NCBI RefSeq assembly: GCF_019279795.1
Contig: NC_056725.1
Span: 1,613,238,859-1,613,302,858, forward strand
Length of the DNA stretch: 64,000 nt
From: Protopterus annectens
Lineage: Eukaryota > Chordata > Ceratodontiformes > Protopteridae
Direction: 5' to 3'
The position numbers and the translations under genes were made by a program. The notes below the pieces were generated by a model. It was not told the DNA's origin. It searched no databases and worked only from the letters and a program-made list of their open reading frames with translations. This document shows positions 32,297 through 43,412 of the stretch, piece after piece; the stretch's first letter is position 1, and each line of letters starts with the position of its first letter.

Positions 32297-33063
32297 CCCC
32301 CTCTTTCTGCTAGTTTTTTGGTAAAACAGTTCATGAAAGGAAGTTTGCATATGAGATCTCCTTACAAGCATATTCTTCCTTTATGGGCTCTCTTTTATGT
32401 TCTTGAAGAATCGACCTTACCACTTTTCAAACTGTCAGCACAAGATGATCTCACATTCTTAACATGGAAACCTGTTTTGCTTATTGCTGTGACATCTGCA
32501 AGGTGAGTTTCTGAGCTGCAAGCTCTCATGATGGGACAATCTTGCCTAATTTTCCAAAGGGATAGGTTTGTGTTACACACTAATCCTTCTTTCATGCCCA
32601 AAGAGGTCTCGGAATTTATTCTCATTCAGTCTACTTATCTCCCTCTGTTCTTTCTAGAACCTAAGAATAAGGGAGAGAGGATACTTCATACCTTGAATGT
32701 GCACTGGCAGCTCAGATACTACTTTGACAGAATGAGTCTCTTTAGGAAGGCTGAAAGGCTTTTTTATTTCCTTCAAAAGGGCAAGAAGGGTCAACCTGTC
32801 TCTAAGCAAATCATTGTATGTTGACTGTTCTCTGGTATTGTTGTTTGTTACACCCACCATGGCAAGGTGAATTCTTGCAAGGTAAAGACACATTCCACCA
32901 GGGTCTTTTCCTCTTCAGTGGTATATTGGAAAACAGTGGACCGTAAAAGTGTTCTAAAGGCAAAAACTTGGTCTTCTGTCCATACCTTTAAGAAGCACTA
33001 CAAGGTGGATGACTTTCCCAGCCAGAGCAGGCTTTGTGATGACTGTTCTCTAGGGGGCTCTTG
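32297..33063 (+). pseudogene. DIRS tyrosine recombinase, catalytic part
   Basis: Blocks in order: SFLVKQFMKGSLHMRSPYK, LLIAVTSAR followed by a TGA at 32504-32506 exactly where the next residue is normally the catalytic Arg (the SxxRVSEL block), NPSFMPKEVSEFI, LHTLNVHWQLRYYFDRMSLF (the CPVRAL..Y..RT block), and VKTHSTRVFSSS with the HxxR motif. The nucleophile Tyr is likely in TFKKHYKVDD near 33000. The enzyme would integrate the circular DIRS DNA. The stop codon and a frame change between 32506 and 32528 disable it. Confidence 0.83.
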
Positions 33064-33110
33064 ACCCTTATCCTTTCTCCTCCCAATTTAGGGAAACTTT
33101 GAGAATCTAC

Positions 33111-33217
33111 CCATATGCCATTAAGGCAGCATGTTTATTGAAAATAGTACAGTTGCATAAGTCCTACTTACCTGTAACAGTAGATGGTCATAGAACACAT
33201 TGCCTTACTGGCAGTAC
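33111..33217. repeat. DIRS internal complementary region
   Basis: 33111-33137 (CCATATGCCATTAAGGCAGC...) repeats the right terminus at about 33615-33640. 33194-33217 (AACACATTGCCTTACTGGCA) repeats the left terminus at 15005-15025. A joined copy of the two ends inside the element is how DIRS elements are known to rebuild their ends through a circle. Confidence 0.75.
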
Positions 33218-33304
33218 CCTCCCACAATCCCCATTTTGTTGGATGTATACAGTTTGTTGCTACAGTTTCCACTGAGTTTAGTTCAGCAGACTTTTTTGTT
33301 GCAT

Positions 33305-33431
<127 letters not shown>

Positions 33432-33451
33432 TTTTGGTTTGGATCAGTAGG

Positions 33452-33640
33452 TGCTTGCACTCCTGCTGGACCCTAGAAAGCTGAAAAGTTCATGTCTGTA
33501 GGTTTGAAGGACAGTCCTGGTCCTGCCAGTTGATTGGTCCTTCACTCCCACAGACAAGCAGTGGGAGGAGATTTAATAGACCGCCAGTCAGAGAATAGCA
33601 GGCATCTATTACACATATGCCATTAAGGCAGTGTGTTTTT
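33452..33640. repeat. Right inverted terminal repeat of the DIRS element
   Basis: Inverted, imperfect copy of 15002-15240; shared pieces include GTGGGA, GTCCTGGTCCTG and CTAGAAAGCTGAAAAGT. The last 14 bases are the complement of the left tip with one change. Confidence 0.8.
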
Positions 33641-34739
33641 ATTTTCTTTTTTATTTATTTTATTTTGTTTTACATTTGTTGACTGAGAAAGTCCGACTCA
33701 ACACAGGTCCATTTTCAGTGAAGGCCCAGGGAGAAAAGCTCCATTCCAATACATGAACAAGCAGTTAAAGAACAGTGGCACTTACACACAAATCAGGCAG
33801 GCTAACATTAGTAAATATATGACGGTATATAGTATAGAATCATAGTAATATATACATTTCAGAGATAGCACTTATCATAATACATACAGAAAATTGCAGA
33901 CTTATACATAGATTTGATGCAGTTCTTTGCGGACTTGTAAATACAATTGATCGCAATGCATTCTTTTAATAGCAGACTTTCACATTTCATACATTAAGGT
34001 GACTTGGACCAGAAACAGGGTCAGAAAGTGGACTTGACATGTGGTAGGGTAAAGGGTTATAGCTTGTATGCCCGTGTTTACCTGGGGTGAGACAGGAACA
34101 TAGCTGGTTGTTCATGAAGAGGGCTTTAAGGAGTTTTTTAATTTGGATAGTGGAATTATTGGATGTTAGGTGGACAGGTAGGGAGTTCCAGAGTTTGGAA
34201 ATGAAGTAGCTAAAGAGAGATTTTCCTGCCTCATTATTATGCTTGGTGATTTCTAGGAGTTTAAGATGCTAGATCTCAAGGTTCTTGTTGTGGTGTGAGG
34301 ATGAATAAGATGTTGGAGAGCTCAGATTTTGTCTGAGTGGTAGAATACTTTGTGTATGAGTGATAGTTGATTTAGTTGAAGTAATAAAAGGAGCTCCAAC
34401 AAGTTTAGCTTTTTGAGAGAATCTCAGTGATGTGTTCTATACGCAGATTCTGTAGCAAATCTAGCTATCTTATTGTAGCAGGATTCTAGTTTGTGTAGAT
34501 CGGATTTATGAAGGTTAGTAAGTACTGGGGATGCGTAGAGGAGGGTAGATACAGATGTGTCCTGGCTATTGTGGTTTTAGATTGCTTTGAGAGAAATTGC
34601 TTGTTTCGATAGAGCAGTCCTAGATTTTTGTGAACTTTCTTGATAGTTTGGGCAATGTGCAAGTCAAACCTTAGGTGGTTGTCTTATTTCAACACCTAGA
34701 AGTTTGGTGTGGGTGCCTGGGGTAATTTCAGTTTTGTTA

Positions 34740-35400
34740 CTAGAGGTGATTAATAAAGTTATCTGTTTGGGGGAAGAATCTATTAGAGCTGAAGAGGAGT
34801 AGTTTTGTTTTAGTTGGGTTAAGAATAAACTGGTGAGTGGTGAACCAGGTTTCAGCTAGTGAGAAGCATTCTTGTGTTTGGCAGTGGAGGAGTTCAAGTG
34901 TGGAGGTGGCACAAATGATAGTGGTGTCATCTGTGTATTGAATTGTTGAGGCCATAGGTGTGGCAACTGAGGGTTGATTAAACAGTGAAGAGTAGTGGGC
35001 CCAGTATGAAACCTTGGGAGATTCCTAATGAAACAGGCAGTAGGGAGGATATTTGGTTCTGCCATTGTATTGCCTGCTGCCGACTTGATAGATAGCTCTT
35101 GAACCATGTAATAGAGGAAGTACTGAGGTTCAGGGTAAAGAGTGAGTGGAGACATTTATGGTGATTTACCATATTGAAAGCTTTTGACACATCTAAGAAT
35201 ATGGCAGAGACTAGTTGACCATTGTTTCTATGGTGATTAATGGTGTTAGTTAATGATACAAGTGCAGTGGTGGTACTATGGAAGGGTCTAAAGCCATGCT
35301 GGTTTTTAGATAGCAAATTGTTTTCTTGAAGGTAATCCATGAGTTGTGTGTGCATGACCCTTTCTAGGATTTTTGATAAGGGTGATAGAATAGCAATAGG
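34740..35400 (-). pseudogene. L2-like reverse transcriptase, broken
   Basis: The minus-strand segment 34978-35355 gives NQHGFRPFHSTTTALVSLTN, the first catalytic block IFLDVSKAFNMVNHHKCLH, WFKSYLSSRQQ and ISQGFILGPLLFTV (the GVPQGSILGPLLF block). The segment 34740-34955 gives IQYTDDTTIICATS with the catalytic YTDD, and LNPTKTKLLLFS (the LN..KTE...F block). The two pieces are in different frames with a break at about 34950-34980. It would reverse transcribe LINE RNA; this copy is dead. Confidence 0.82.
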
Positions 35401-35415
35401 GCAGTAGTTATTGAG

Positions 35416-35982
35416 TTAAAAGGAGTTACCTCCTTTGTGTAGTGGTATGATATGGGAGGTTTTCCATATGTGGGGTACTTTACACTCTGAGATCAATCTC
35501 TTAATGAGAATAGTAACAGCATAGGTTATAGCTACTGCAGCTATTTGGAGGTATTCTTTTGGTAGTTTACCGGTGGACAGGGTGGTGGGTTTCAGTTTTT
35601 GTATGAGTTTTAGAATGGTTTTGATTGATACTGGCTGAAAGCTAAAGTCGGAGCTATTATCTTGTGTTTCATTTGTAGTTGGAATATTTGTTGGGGTGGG
35701 GTGATTGGTATTAATCTGGTTGTTAGTTAGGGTCTGGATTGTCTCAGTAAAATATTTGTTGAACTGGGCAGGGATATTGGCTTGGTTGTTTCCTGTTGTA
35801 GGTGTGGGGGTAGAAGTTTTACCAGGCTGTAATACAGAGTTGATTGCTGCCCAGAATTTTTGGGGGATTTTTACATGTCTTTCTTGTAAATTTTGGTAAT
35901 AGGAGATTCTGTCAGTTTTGATGAGTTTCTTGGCTCTGTTATGTAGTTCTATTTGGGTTTTGTTTCTATGAAATTGTATCAA
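35416..35982 (-). pseudogene. L2-like ORF2, segment before RT
   Basis: An open segment of 188 codons. It holds a basic stretch then ISYYQNLQERHVKIPQKFWA (the Y...L......P..FW..I linker of L2-like proteins), FSFQPVSIKTILKLIQKLKP, then TGKLPKEYLQ in place of the usual GPDGIP...L block, and HIWKTSHIIPLHKGGN, the W(K/R).(S/A).V.PLHK(G/K)G block. A stop separates it from the RT. Confidence 0.8.
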
Positions 35983-36216
35983 TGCTTTGTCCCTTTCTTT
36001 GAGAATTGATCTGGTTGGTTTAGTTAGCCAGGGGGCATATTTAATTTTTATTCTAGTGGTTCTTGAGGGAGCACAATGGTTTAATATGTTTAGGAAGGTT
36101 GTATTAAAGTATAGTACTGCATCCTCAAAAGTTAACTGTTTCAGAGGGGTCCAGTTGCAAGATTTTAGGTCACAGATAAAGTCATTAGGGGTAAAGTTCT
36201 TTATGTTTCTGACTTC

Positions 36217-36830
36217 TCATTGTGTTACCTGGCTCATCTGGGGAGTTTTGCTTCTCAGTACGAACGTTGGTTGGTGGTCGTGAGGATGTCTGGCAGACAT
36301 CCAGGTAGGGATGTGAGGGATGGGTGGGATACAAATATCCAGTCCAGTACGGATTGGCATTTGGATCTTTTTGTCATTTCTGGTAGGGGATGTGATAACT
36401 TGGGTAAATCTGTGGAGGTTAATATGGGTGAGTGGATTTTGACTAGACCAGTTAAGCCAATCTAAATTGAAGTCACCTAGCAGGATATTTTCTTGGGGTA
36501 GGATGGTTGAGATCCATTCTAGTAGGTTTTCCATGATTGTGATATTGTTCCCTGGGGGAATATAGCAGCCAATGATATTAATATATTTTTTAGGGTTTAG
36601 TTTAAACTTGGTAAGGATGAGTTCAGCATTATTGAAGTCTGGGATAGTAATAAGTTGTTCAAGGATGAGGTGATTTTCATACAGTATGGCCCCTTCTTCC
36701 TACTTTGTCTCAGCAAATGATATTGTACCCTGGGGCTGTAATTTCATTATTGTGGATATCTGGTTTTAGTCAAGTCTCAGTAAGACAATTTCTATGTTCT
36801 ATGAATAACTGTTGTTACAGGTATATAGGC
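36217..36830 (-). pseudogene. L2-like APE endonuclease remnant
   Basis: The minus-strand segment 36217-36534 gives NILLGDFNLDWLNWSSQNP (catalytic GDFN), FTQVITSPTR (the L.Q.I..PTR block) and ends near the SDH region, which is damaged (a SARHPHDHQPT reading). Upstream, around 36700-36790, a reading across frames gives a TETWL-like start and a PGYNI block. Stops and shifts interrupt it. Confidence 0.7.
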
Positions 36831-37011
36831 CTTACACAACTGAGCTTGTCATTTAGAAACTCTCATATTATTTGCTTGTAGCAGTATTGACATTTCTAAG
36901 ATAATCAATCATTTTTTTCTTTTGTTTGAAAAGTCAGCTTTAAAAACAGCCCATTGCTTTTAAGTAACTGTGATATTCCTCTAAATGCTATTTCATGTGT
37001 GTTGTTGCATA
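36831..37011. other. Spacer before the endogenous retrovirus
   Basis: Short AT-rich stretch, nothing recognised. Confidence 0.5.
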
Positions 37012-37016
37012 GATAG
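37012..37016. repeat. ERV target-site duplication, left copy
   Basis: GATAG directly before the left LTR; the same five bases follow the right LTR at 45955-45959. Confidence 0.8.
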
Positions 37017-37712
37017 TGTCAAAGGAAAAAACTTCAAAGACCAATACACGTAAGGTTCAGTTAAGGCACTTTTAATTTACTTGCAGCAAGGAGACAAAAA
37101 CATGCAAATGCAAGGATTTGTCTAACTACTAACAGGAAGTATGTTCATTCTTATACTATTTTACAAGACATGGCCTTCTAAGCTGACATAATCAAACACA
37201 ACTTTCAGTATTGTTCTACAGCAGATGTTACTCAGATTTTCTGCTGACATGACTAGATTTGTGAGAAACTTTTGAGAAAAACAACCTGGCCTTGGTGACC
37301 ATTAATCCGTTTGCAAGCCTCTATTGTACAGTGTTACATTTCAAGGTACTTTTCTAATTCAGATACAAGCAAATGCTGATTGCAGTTCATATTTTCAAGC
37401 AGGCTTTGTACTAATTATCTGTAACTTCTACAGCTGTGTATTTTCTCATGGCACAGCGGAACTTCTTGTCTAAGTTTCATGCAAGTAGTATTGTTCTATT
37501 CATTATTTTCCTAACGCAAGCAGAAATCACCTGCTTCTCAGTAAATTTCCAAGGCACAAGCAAGATTTTAGCTAACAATACAAGGTCAGAAAGCAACTGC
37601 AGTTTGTACAGATTTATGCAGTATGAAATAGAATAAATGTGTTAACCCTTTTCAAGCTCTAAATGCACTAAGCATGTTGCTAATACACACATTAATACAT
37701 ATTTTTCTAACA
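37017..37712 (-). repeat. ERV 3' LTR
   Basis: 696 bp with TG...CA ends, nearly identical to 45258-45954. On the minus strand an ATTAAA (complement of 37071-37076) sits near the LTR end and may be the polyadenylation signal. The 66-residue plus-strand ORF in each LTR is a chance product of the duplicated sequence. Confidence 0.92.
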
Positions 37713-37720
37713 TTTCCCCC
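37713..37720 (-). promoter_or_regulatory. ERV polypurine tract
   Basis: The minus strand reads GGGGGAAA directly before the 3' LTR start TGTTAG, the position where plus-strand DNA synthesis is primed. Confidence 0.75.
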
Positions 37721-37841
37721 ATATTAATACTTTTATTCTACTTTCAAAATAAGCATAAACAGTTTGTTTTCCTCTCCTAACCTGTTCCACTCAGGATTTG
37801 CAGTTAAGAGAGTCATTCAGTTTAAACTTATGAAAGCATTT

Positions 37842-39284
37842 TTAGTCTTTTAACAGTTCTTCAAATTCAGTACTTTGATATAAGGTTTCAGAAACTGAAA
37901 TGTCTATAAGGTCTTTAATCAGTCTTTTCATGCAGGGGATACCACAAGCACATACTCCCAGTAGGAGCATACCTAGACAGATGGCAATCATTAGGATGGC
38001 ACCCCACCCCCCAAACCATTTCTGGAAAAAGTCCGTTAGTGGGTTTGGGCCTGGTTTGGTCATGGCCGACACGTGCTGAATTACCTCAAGATGATTGTCT
38101 ATCTCGTGCTTATGGTCATGAATTTACGAACAGCATTCTTCTTGGATTAAAGCGCACGTACCACCTCTTGCCACTAGGGTGAAGTCGAAAGCCATGCGGT
38201 TTTGGAGCACTACAGTTCTCATAGCATTCAGTTCATCAGTCACCAATTCGAGAGCAGAAAAAGTTGCGTTGCTCATTACTTCAAGATGTTTTGATAGTTT
38301 TCTCAGCTCCCAGATCGATTTCACTGCTCCATATGCTGGTAATATGCCTGCCCATGATATAACGCTATCACTCAAGTCCATGTGTGTCAGTCCTTTGCCT
38401 AGAGAGTGATGGTCTTTCCAACGCGCATCGATTTGTCCCACTGGATTTACAGGTTTCTTGACGACTTCTCGGGCATTTTGAATTTTCCCATGAGGCAAAA
38501 CTGCAGTGTGTTGTATGGCTGGAACCAGATAACCCAAAAAACAACTGCTGGACCAATTCTCAGGTAACCATTTGTATGCCTTTCTGCCACACACAACCTA
38601 ACAGTCCTCTACTTTAGTAGTAACCTTACTATAAATATACACTCGCCCTGCATGAAACATTTTTCTATCAATTGTAGACAGCTGTTTATAAAGAACAGAA
38701 TTATGTTTTACTTCATCAAGTGTTTTGTGCATCAATCCAAGAAATGAATCATAGTTTGTATTACAATAAAGATCTACATTGTTACCTTTAGTGTAACATT
38801 TATAAGGAACAGTCACATTGCAATTGCTCCAACCCACCCGAACAGTATCATTTTTATAAAAACACACAGTTCCCTTTTGTGGAGCAGACAAGTGCAATGC
38901 TATTTTATCTTGTGCTGTAATGGTTGCGGTATCATAAATCAAGTTCTCCCAGGTCTCATTGACCCCTAGGGGGACTGTAGACATTAATAACCCCCCGTAT
39001 GCTGTCGGCAAAGCTGTACAAATCCAGCAATTCGAAACATTGAAAGTCTCAGCATACACATATTTAATTGCCTGGTAAGTGTTAAAGTTTGGATGCCAGT
39101 TTATGAGTAATGCTTCACATTTATTCAGTTCAGTCTGTGTGGTTGGGAAAAGAAAAGGCCACAACAAAAAGATTATTGTCACTAGTACAGTTAACAGGAT
39201 GATTATGCAATACTTCTGAGGAAAGGGTTGTTCTGCATTCCTGTTTCTTCTGGACTCTATCATTTTTCTCTTGGAATGTAACAA
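37842..39284 (-). pseudogene. env: ERV env (SU-TM glycoprotein), two in-frame stops
   Basis: One minus-strand frame of 481 codons broken only by a TAG at 38598-38600 and a TAA at 38124-38126. The N-terminus has a long hydrophobic helix (CIIILLTVLVTIIFLLWPF) acting as signal or anchor. SU carries NCWICTALP, the CWIC motif of gamma-type envelopes, and several N-x-T/S glycosylation sites. TM carries LQNRMAFDF, an immunosuppressive-domain-like stretch, then the C-X6-CC motif (CALIQEECC), a membrane span (ILMIAICLGMLLLGVCACGI) and a short tail. No clear furin site was found between SU and TM. The protein would mediate entry; as it stands it cannot be made in full. Confidence 0.85.
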
Positions 39285-39348
39285 GATTTTTGTCCAGTTT
39301 AAAGTTTTTAACTAATTTACAGTGCGTCAGGTGGATCCAGGAGGCACG

Positions 39349-40380
39349 CTACGCAATTTTGACTGCAGTGGGTGTTGACAAAAGCACTTGATATAGACCT
39401 TCCCACTTTGGAGATGCCCAATTCTTCTTCTTAACTATTTGCAGCCAGATCCACGCTCCAGGGGGCACTGCCACTTCTGATGGTCTGGTTCGTTCTTTAT
39501 CTGAAACAGAATTTAACTGCAACAAATGTTTAGAATTTAAGAGTTTTCGCATATACTCAGCTAATGTACTGTCAGCTTCCTGGTCTGCGGGCATGACAGA
39601 TTTCCACTGAGGCATATAGTAAGCCCTTCCAAAGAGTTTTTCAAAAGGAGTCAATCCTTTTGCATTCGGAACAGTTCTCATACTCAACAGTGCCAGGGGT
39701 AGACAGTACATCCAGTTTCTCTGCGTTTCTGTTATTAATTTTCATAGCTTACTCTTTAAAATCCCATTATGCCTCTCTACTAGCCCTGTTGATTGAGGGT
39801 GATACACACAATGATTTTTTAGGGAAATACCATGACTGCTGTATGGTCTGGTTCATGAAGTGTGTGCCGTTGTCACTGTAGATCCTTTCCGAATGCCGAA
39901 TCTAGGGATGATTTCTTTAACAATAACTTTAGCCACAGTCATAGCATCTGGATTTTTAGTTGGAAAGGCTTCCACCCATCTGGAAAACATATCTACAATG
40001 ACAAGACAATACTTCTTATTTTCACATTTATTCAACTCTATGAAATCCATACAGATAGTATGAAACGGATACGGTGGTGTAGGGAAACTCCCTTGCTTGG
40101 GCTTTAACGCCCCTTGTGCATGATGTTTATTACAAACGTGGCATAATGAACAAAATTTTTTAGAGTAATTTGTAAATCCATACGTCGTGAACACTTGGTT
40201 CACCAGCTGTACCATCCCCCCTGTTGAGACATGGCACTGCCCATGGCTCAACAAAGCTGCATATCTAAACAAATTAGACAGCAATATCGGTTTTCCTTCT
40301 TTAGAGATGTACAGCCCCTTTTCGAGAATTGCTCCTCGTTTTATCCATCTTTGTTTTTCAGCTTGCGTAGTAAGTGTCTG
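39349..40380 (-). pseudogene. pol: ERV pol: integrase, broken
   Basis: It continues the frame of the 39853-40701 segment. The zinc-binding end appears as LSHGQCHVST and CSLCHVCNKHH (HHCC), the core as ICMDFIEL with the first catalytic Asp and MFSRWVEAFPTKNPDA. The second Asp (DNGTHF) lies near 39870 in another frame, and the Glu block LVERHNGILK near 39775 is back in the first frame, so at least two small indels occur between 39800 and 39895. The C-terminal segment 39349-39711 has LALLSMRTVPN, LTPFEKLFGR and WEGLYQVLLSTPTAVKI, a GPY/F-like module. The enzyme would join viral DNA to the host genome. Confidence 0.85.
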
Positions 40381-40937
40381 CATTGTCTTTAACATTTCTA
40401 AGTCTAAAATCTCAGAGGGTTGTAATTCCTCATTCAAAAGAAATGCTTCTGAAGCTGCCTGCTTTGCAGCTGTATCAGCTCTCGCATTACCTTTTGAAAT
40501 CCTATCCTGTTGCTTGGTATGAGCTGTGCATTTACAAATAGCTACTTTCTGAGGTAACTGAATAGATTCTAAAAAATCTAAAATAAACTGTGCATGATTA
40601 ATTGGTTTGCCAGTAGATGTTATCATTCCTCGATTTTTCCACTGTTGCGCAAAAACATGTACAGTAGAAAAAGCGTACTGGCTGTCAGTAAAAATGTTCA
40701 CATATTTTCACCCTTTGCTAAGGTACATGCCCGTGTCCAGGCAATCAATTCTGCTGCCTGTGCAGATAAACTATGTGGTAAAGATTTTGCTTCTATAATG
40801 TCTGTGTCAGAAACTACTGCATATCCTACTAGGTTCTGTCCTGCAGGACCCCTTTTGCATGAGCCATTCATGTAGTATGTCACCTCGGCATCATCCAAGG
40901 GAACATCCATAAGATCTTTTCTAGGCAGTGTCTTTTG
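40381..40937 (-). pseudogene. pol: ERV pol: RNase H, broken
   Basis: The first half, 40698-40910, has TYYMNGSCKRG, where the usual catalytic Asp of the YTDGS block is Asn, then SAQAAELIAWTRA with the catalytic Glu. After a frame change near 40700, the second half shows NIFTDSQYAFSTV (catalytic Asp) and ISKGNARADTAAKQA (GNxxAD, last Asp). It would remove genomic RNA during reverse transcription. The frameshift and the changed first Asp both speak against activity. A TAG at 40938-40940 separates it from RT in the same frame. Confidence 0.83.
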
Positions 40938-42392
40938 CTAAATCACCTGCAGGCAGCTGTGTGGGGTGCCATCTGCAGGGGTTGGGAGCAAGGTAGAAGG
41001 GTTCAAAGTCATACATTGTTCAATTGTCATATGAGGTTGACTCAACAGTATAGTCATACAGGAAAGATGCCTAGCAGGGGAAAGATATGCTACCTTCTCT
41101 TGCAGTAAAATAATTGCGACTGCATGAGGCACTCTCAATGTGAGAGGGTGGAACAACACTACTGAGGCCAAAGCCTGTATTGCCATTGCAGCTGCAACTA
41201 CTGCTTGTACACAGTGAGGTAAAGACCATGCCACTGGGTCCAGTTGTGATGAATAATAAGCAATAGGGCGTTGCTTGTCCCCATGCTGCTGTGTTAACAC
41301 TGATGTCATATAACCTTGCTTACAATCTACAGTTTGGAAAAAACGTTTATGATAGTTTGGTAATCCGAAAACTAATGAGGACGCTATTAACTGTTTCAGT
41401 TTGCAGAAAGCAGATTCTGCTTCTGGTGTCCATTGTAACAAATCCTGTGCTGCCATAGGCTTTTTATAAATCAGGTTAGTCAGCGGTGCAGATTCCAAAG
41501 CATAGTTTGAAATCCAACTCCGACAAAAATTAGTCGTACCCAGGAAGGATATAATTTCCTTCTTGGTAGTGGGTTTTGGTGCTTGCAAAATCGCTATTTT
41601 TCTGTCCTCATTTAATGTCCTACCCTCCTTGGATATTACATATCCTCGGTATTTAACTTGTTTTTTCCAAAGCTGCAGTTTATTTTTGTTTACTTTATGT
41701 CCTTCAGTGGCTAAAAATTGTAATAGCGCTATGGTATCTTCTTTACAATCTTGCTGGGTGGGGGACGCCAGCAGGATATCATCAGCATAAAGCAAAATTT
41801 GGCTACCTCTTGGTGGGGTAAATCCCGCCAAGTTGCTCGCCATTTCTTGTGAGAATATTGTTGGACTTTCACAATACCCCTGTGGTAGTCGCGTATATGT
41901 ATACCTTTTCCCCTGAAATGTGCATGCAAACCAATGCTGACTGTCAGGGTGTATCAGTATCGAAAAGAACGCATTGCTGATATCCACCACAGAAAAATAT
42001 TTCTGTTGAGGTTTCAAATCATTCAACAGAGTGTGTGGGTCTGGCACTGTAGGTGCCCTTGGTATTACTGCGTCATTTACAGCTTGTAAATCCTGGACCA
42101 TACGCCACTCTCCATTTGCTTTCTAAACAGGAAATAGGGGTGTGTTACATGGTGAATCAGGAGACTCCACCAGCACCCCTTCCTTAAGTAAAGCTGCTAT
42201 AATAGGTTTGATTCCTACCTCTGCATCTTTTCTTAAGAGATACAGTCTCTTTTGTGGTCTAAATGCTGACTTTGGCTTAATAGTAACTGGTCCTGCGGTA
42301 CGAATAAGTCCTACATCTGATTTTCCTGTTGACCAGAGATTTTCTGATATATTCTGTAAGGCATTCTCTTCCTCCTTCAATAGGAGTGCTAA
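40938..42392 (-). pseudogene. pol: ERV pol: reverse transcriptase, broken by stops
   Basis: One frame from 42392 to 40938, with a TAG at 42123-42125. The N-terminal part (42123-42380) has PKSAFRPQKRLYLLRKDAEV and ALLKEGVLVESPDSPCNTPL, the standard fingers start. The main part (387 codons) has MVQDLQAVNDAV, FSVVDISNAFFSI (first Asp), RLPQGYCESPTIFSQ, ILLYADDILLASPT (catalytic YADD) and QVKYRGYVISKEG, then the connection domain with FLGTTNFCRSWI and PIAYYSSQLDPVA. The wording is gamma/epsilon-like. Confidence 0.88.
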
Positions 42393-43409
42393 TCAGCTGT
42401 CCTTGCTAGACTGCAAGTGTACAGCTGGGTGGGTCTGAGTTATCCAATTCAGCTTCTGCATTTGTATTCCCTGTTCTGACAGTTCTAACTCTGTCTGTTT
42501 CTCCCATCCCGTGACTTTTTCTCCCAAGTCTACCCATTTTATATTCTTGTCCTTAGTTAAGCTAACATGTGGTAATCGATTAGATTTGTAGAGTGCAAAG
42601 AACTCCTGGGGCAATGAACAGCTGGCTACACTGTTCCCTTCTGTGTCCCAGTACAGATTACGTAATATCAATCTGTTTGCACAATTTCTAAACAATTCTT
42701 GCTCATATTCCTTATCAGGTCCTGGTGTATTACAATAATGCAGAGTACAGTGCAACAAATGCTGTTTATCAATGTCAAGGGAGGGGAACTTGCTGATGGC
42801 TATGTTCATCAACTCTTCAGTCACCGCCCCTGGACCAGTCGTAACCAAGTCCTGGTTGTACCAATAAAACATTTCACCCTCCGATTGCACTGCAAAGGTA
42901 TCAGTTTGTCGCTGTGCTTCCATACCCTGCATAGTCGGAACTACTGCTATACCAAATAGCTGCATAAGGTCTCTGCCCAAGAGGTTTACTGGGCATTTTG
43001 CAGATACAACAATTTTACTTTTTTGGGTCAATCCTGAAACAGGATCAGTTATCACAATATTATGGGAAAGGGGCTCCTGATGCAGCTGTCTATTAGCTGC
43101 TTTCACTGATATGTAATCAGGTGACTCTGAATTCTCTGGCAGTTTGAAGGGATGTACCAGGGTCCGTGATGCCCCTGTGTCACACAAGAATCTGACTTCC
43201 CTCCCTTCTACCAGGAGTGTAACTTCTGGTTTCATGTCTGCAAAATAGAGCTCCAAGCTCAATAAAGCCAAATCTAATATTTCATTTTCTTTGCTATCCG
43301 TGACTTTTTGCACTTCCTCTATTTCTTCTGCCACATTCTCTACTCCCTCTATCACGTACTCATTTGTCCCTCTGCTATCCCCTTCTAGTGATTCTTGACT
43401 ATCATATAG
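42393..43409 (-). pseudogene. pro: ERV pro: aspartic protease and linker
   Basis: It lies in the same frame as the nucleocapsid zinc knuckle and pol. The open segment 42393-43355 has VEGREVRFLCDTGASRTLVH with the catalytic DTG, then CPVNLLGRDLMQLFGI (the LLGRD..... block of retroviral proteases), then a linker running into RT. A TGA at 42393-42395 breaks the frame just before RT. Protease would mature Gag and Pol inside the particle. The upstream TGA at 43410-43412 lies between gag and pro in frame. Confidence 0.87.
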
Positions 43410-43412
43410 TCA
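43410..43412 (-). promoter_or_regulatory. In-frame gag-pro stop codon (TGA)
   Basis: TGA between nucleocapsid and protease in one frame (complement of TCA). Gamma- and epsilon-type retroviruses make Gag-Pol by reading through such a stop, though their known stop is usually UAG. It could also be an ordinary mutation. Confidence 0.6.

Larger units (their letters stand above)
33641..36830 (-). mobile_element. L2-like LINE
   Basis: About 3.2 kb on the minus strand, different in wording from the CR1-like copies. It holds an endonuclease (36217-36830), a pre-RT segment (35416-35982), an RT (34740-35400) and a C-terminal region and 3' UTR (33641-34740) ending in an A-rich ACAAAATAAAATAAAT tail. The tail abuts the right tip of the DIRS. 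Placement in the L2 branch of the Jockey group is by motif resemblance only. Confidence 0.78.
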
